From: Nitrospira sp. | GTDB lineage: Bacteria; Nitrospirota; Nitrospiria; Nitrospirales; Nitrospiraceae | NCBI GenBank assembly: GCA_024998705.1 | Contig: JACOEF010000294.1 | Location: forward strand, 1 to 5,712 | Direction: 5' to 3' | DNA length: 5,712 nucleotides | Shown here: piece by piece, positions 5,258 to 5,712 of the stretch | Layout of the letters: every line of letters begins with the position of its first letter | How positions within the stretch are numbered: the stretch's first letter is position 1 | Notes under the pieces: generated by a model | Told to the model about the DNA's origin: nothing | The model's database searches: none | The model's input: the letters and a program-made list of their open reading frames with translations, nothing else | Made by a program: the position numbers and the translations under genes

Positions 5258-5487
5258 GCAGGACGCTCAAAACGGTCGTCCAGCGAGGCCGCAGCGAGGT
5301 CCACGGCGCGAAGAATAATGAGCGCCACGTTTGTGGACGCCGGCGAGACGGTGAGCCGGCCGTGTCATAGCTGCGGCGTTATGTGCGTACCCGACCGCAC
5401 CGTCCAGGACAGACCTTTTCCCAATTGGGTACGTTGAGGTTCTGAACGATGCGAGAACAAAGCTGGCGGTCGTTTTCAGCGTCCTGC
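5258..5487 (+). repeat. Dispersed MITE/REP-like repeat, copy B
   Basis: This ~230-bp copy has better-preserved ends than copy A. The 27 bp from 5258 (GCAGGACGCTCAAAACGG...) are the imperfect inverse of 5462-5487 (GCTGGCGGTCG...GTCCTGC), about 22 of 27 pairing with a one-base gap. Inside are GAGGCCGCAGCGAG, then the two-hairpin module (5299-5360), then a small extra hairpin GTGCG/CGCAC (5383-5400). These are followed by GACAGACCTTTTCCC, the palindrome CCCAATTGGG (5420-5429), GGGTACGTTGAG and GATGCGAGAACAAAGCTGGCGG. It starts 13 nt downstream of the right-edge gene's stop and lies upstream of the TPR operon. No transposase is encoded. The rest of the spacer, 5102-5257, presumably holds the operon's promoter, but I see no convincing -35/-10 pair. 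Confidence 0.8.
5299..5360 (+). repeat. Two-hairpin structured module, copy in repeat B
   Basis: This has the same 62-nt architecture as 1244-1305, with 50 of 62 positions identical. In hairpin 1, GTCCAC (5299-5304) pairs with GTGGAC (5333-5338). Inside it GGCGC (5305-5309) pairs with GCGCC (5322-5326), followed by a tandem G.A/A.G step, an A-T closing pair and the same GAATAA loop (5313-5318). The bulge ACGTTT is identical. In hairpin 2, GCCGGC (5339-5344) pairs with GCCGGC (5355-5360) around GAGACGGTGA. Against the A copy, four pairs change on both sides: T-A to C-G, A-T to G-C, T-A to A-T, and C-G to G-C. Confidence 0.75.
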
Positions 5488-5501
5488 TGGATCGGCAGGA
5501 A

Positions 5502-5712
5502 TCAGGCGTTGAGGTAGGGTGACTGGGACGCTTCGGCTGAAGCCTCCCGCCGGTCTCTCGAAGCTGATTGATCGCGTTCACGATACGAAATCGCCCGTAA
5601 CGGTATGAAGGAGAGTTGCAACTCGGCAGGTTGCGCCAGCTCCATGTCCTTGCCCATATACATCAACACTTGCTGCTGGGAGGTCACCAGGGCCCGCAAG
5701 TCTTGGAGTTGC
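5502..5712 (-). CDS. C-terminal end of an unrecognised protein, 5' end outside window
   Basis: The minus-strand frame is open from the right edge to a TGA at 5502-5504 and gives 69 C-terminal residues. These begin QLQDLRALVTSQQQVLMYMG, continue with ELAQPAELQLSFIPLRAISYR and end in a polar, Ser/Arg/Glu-rich tail (about SASRDRREASAEASQ) closing with SPYLNA. The first part could be the end of an amphipathic helix or coiled coil; the tail looks disordered. The codons look ordinary for this window, and the gene runs in the same direction as the TPR operon. No family is recognised. The frame could be accidental, since only about 210 bases are visible, but its position directly before repeat B fits a real gene end. 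Confidence 0.55.
   Translation of the reverse strand, partial: QLQDLRALVTSQQQVLMYMGKDMELAQPAELQLSFIPLRAISYRERDQSASRDRREASAEASQSPYLNA

Noticed and set aside
5267..5581. Minus-strand 104-codon open frame over repeat B
   Set aside because: It lies mostly inside the non-coding repeat, overlaps the end of the right-edge gene in another frame, has no ribosome site and no recognisable domain.

Overview
This window is bacterial chromosomal DNA with a GC-rich, gene-dense layout. The best lineage guess is Nitrospira (phylum Nitrospirota). The basis is the family of dispersed intergenic repeats with GCAGGA...TCCTGC ends, a GGTACGTTGAG core and a GCGAGAAC...GCTGGCGG 3' part, which I recall as common between Nitrospira genes. 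This is recognition from memory and was not checked by a search. No rRNA, tRNA, CRISPR array, transposase or phage gene is visible.

Layout, left to right. (1) 1-987, minus strand: an exported peptide methionine sulfoxide reductase A gene overlaps by an ATGA stop/start the beginning of a YccU-type CoA-binding protein gene that runs off the left edge. (2) 988-1389: an intergenic spacer filled mostly by a ~240-bp repeat (copy A). (3) 1390-1875, plus strand: a small lipoprotein with a LEA14/WHy-type domain. (4) 1876-2050: a convergent spacer made of an inverted/tandem NTTCACG repeat fused to the 3' tail of a third repeat copy (C), which supplies the stop codon of the next gene. (5) 2051-5101, minus strand: a compact three-gene unit transcribed in the order secreted His-rich TPR protein, class I SAM-dependent methyltransferase, TIGR00725/SLOG Rossmann protein. 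(6) 5102-5501: the upstream region of that unit, holding repeat copy B. (7) 5502-5712, minus strand: the C-terminal end of an unrecognised protein entering from the right edge.

The most interesting signal is a 62-nt module present in repeats A (1244-1305) and B (5299-5360). It folds into two directly abutting hairpins. The two copies differ at 12 positions. Eight of these form four compensatory base-pair changes, two turn adjacent pairs into a tandem G.A motif, and only two lie in a loop. The module also sits at different positions inside the larger repeat in the two copies, so it behaves as an independent unit nested in a MITE/REP-like element. This points to a structured, mobile nucleic-acid element, selected as folded RNA or single-stranded DNA. 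I do not recognise it as a named family.

The protein genes themselves are mostly housekeeping or stress-type (Met-SO repair, lipoprotein) or of unknown role (the TPR-methyltransferase-SLOG operon).
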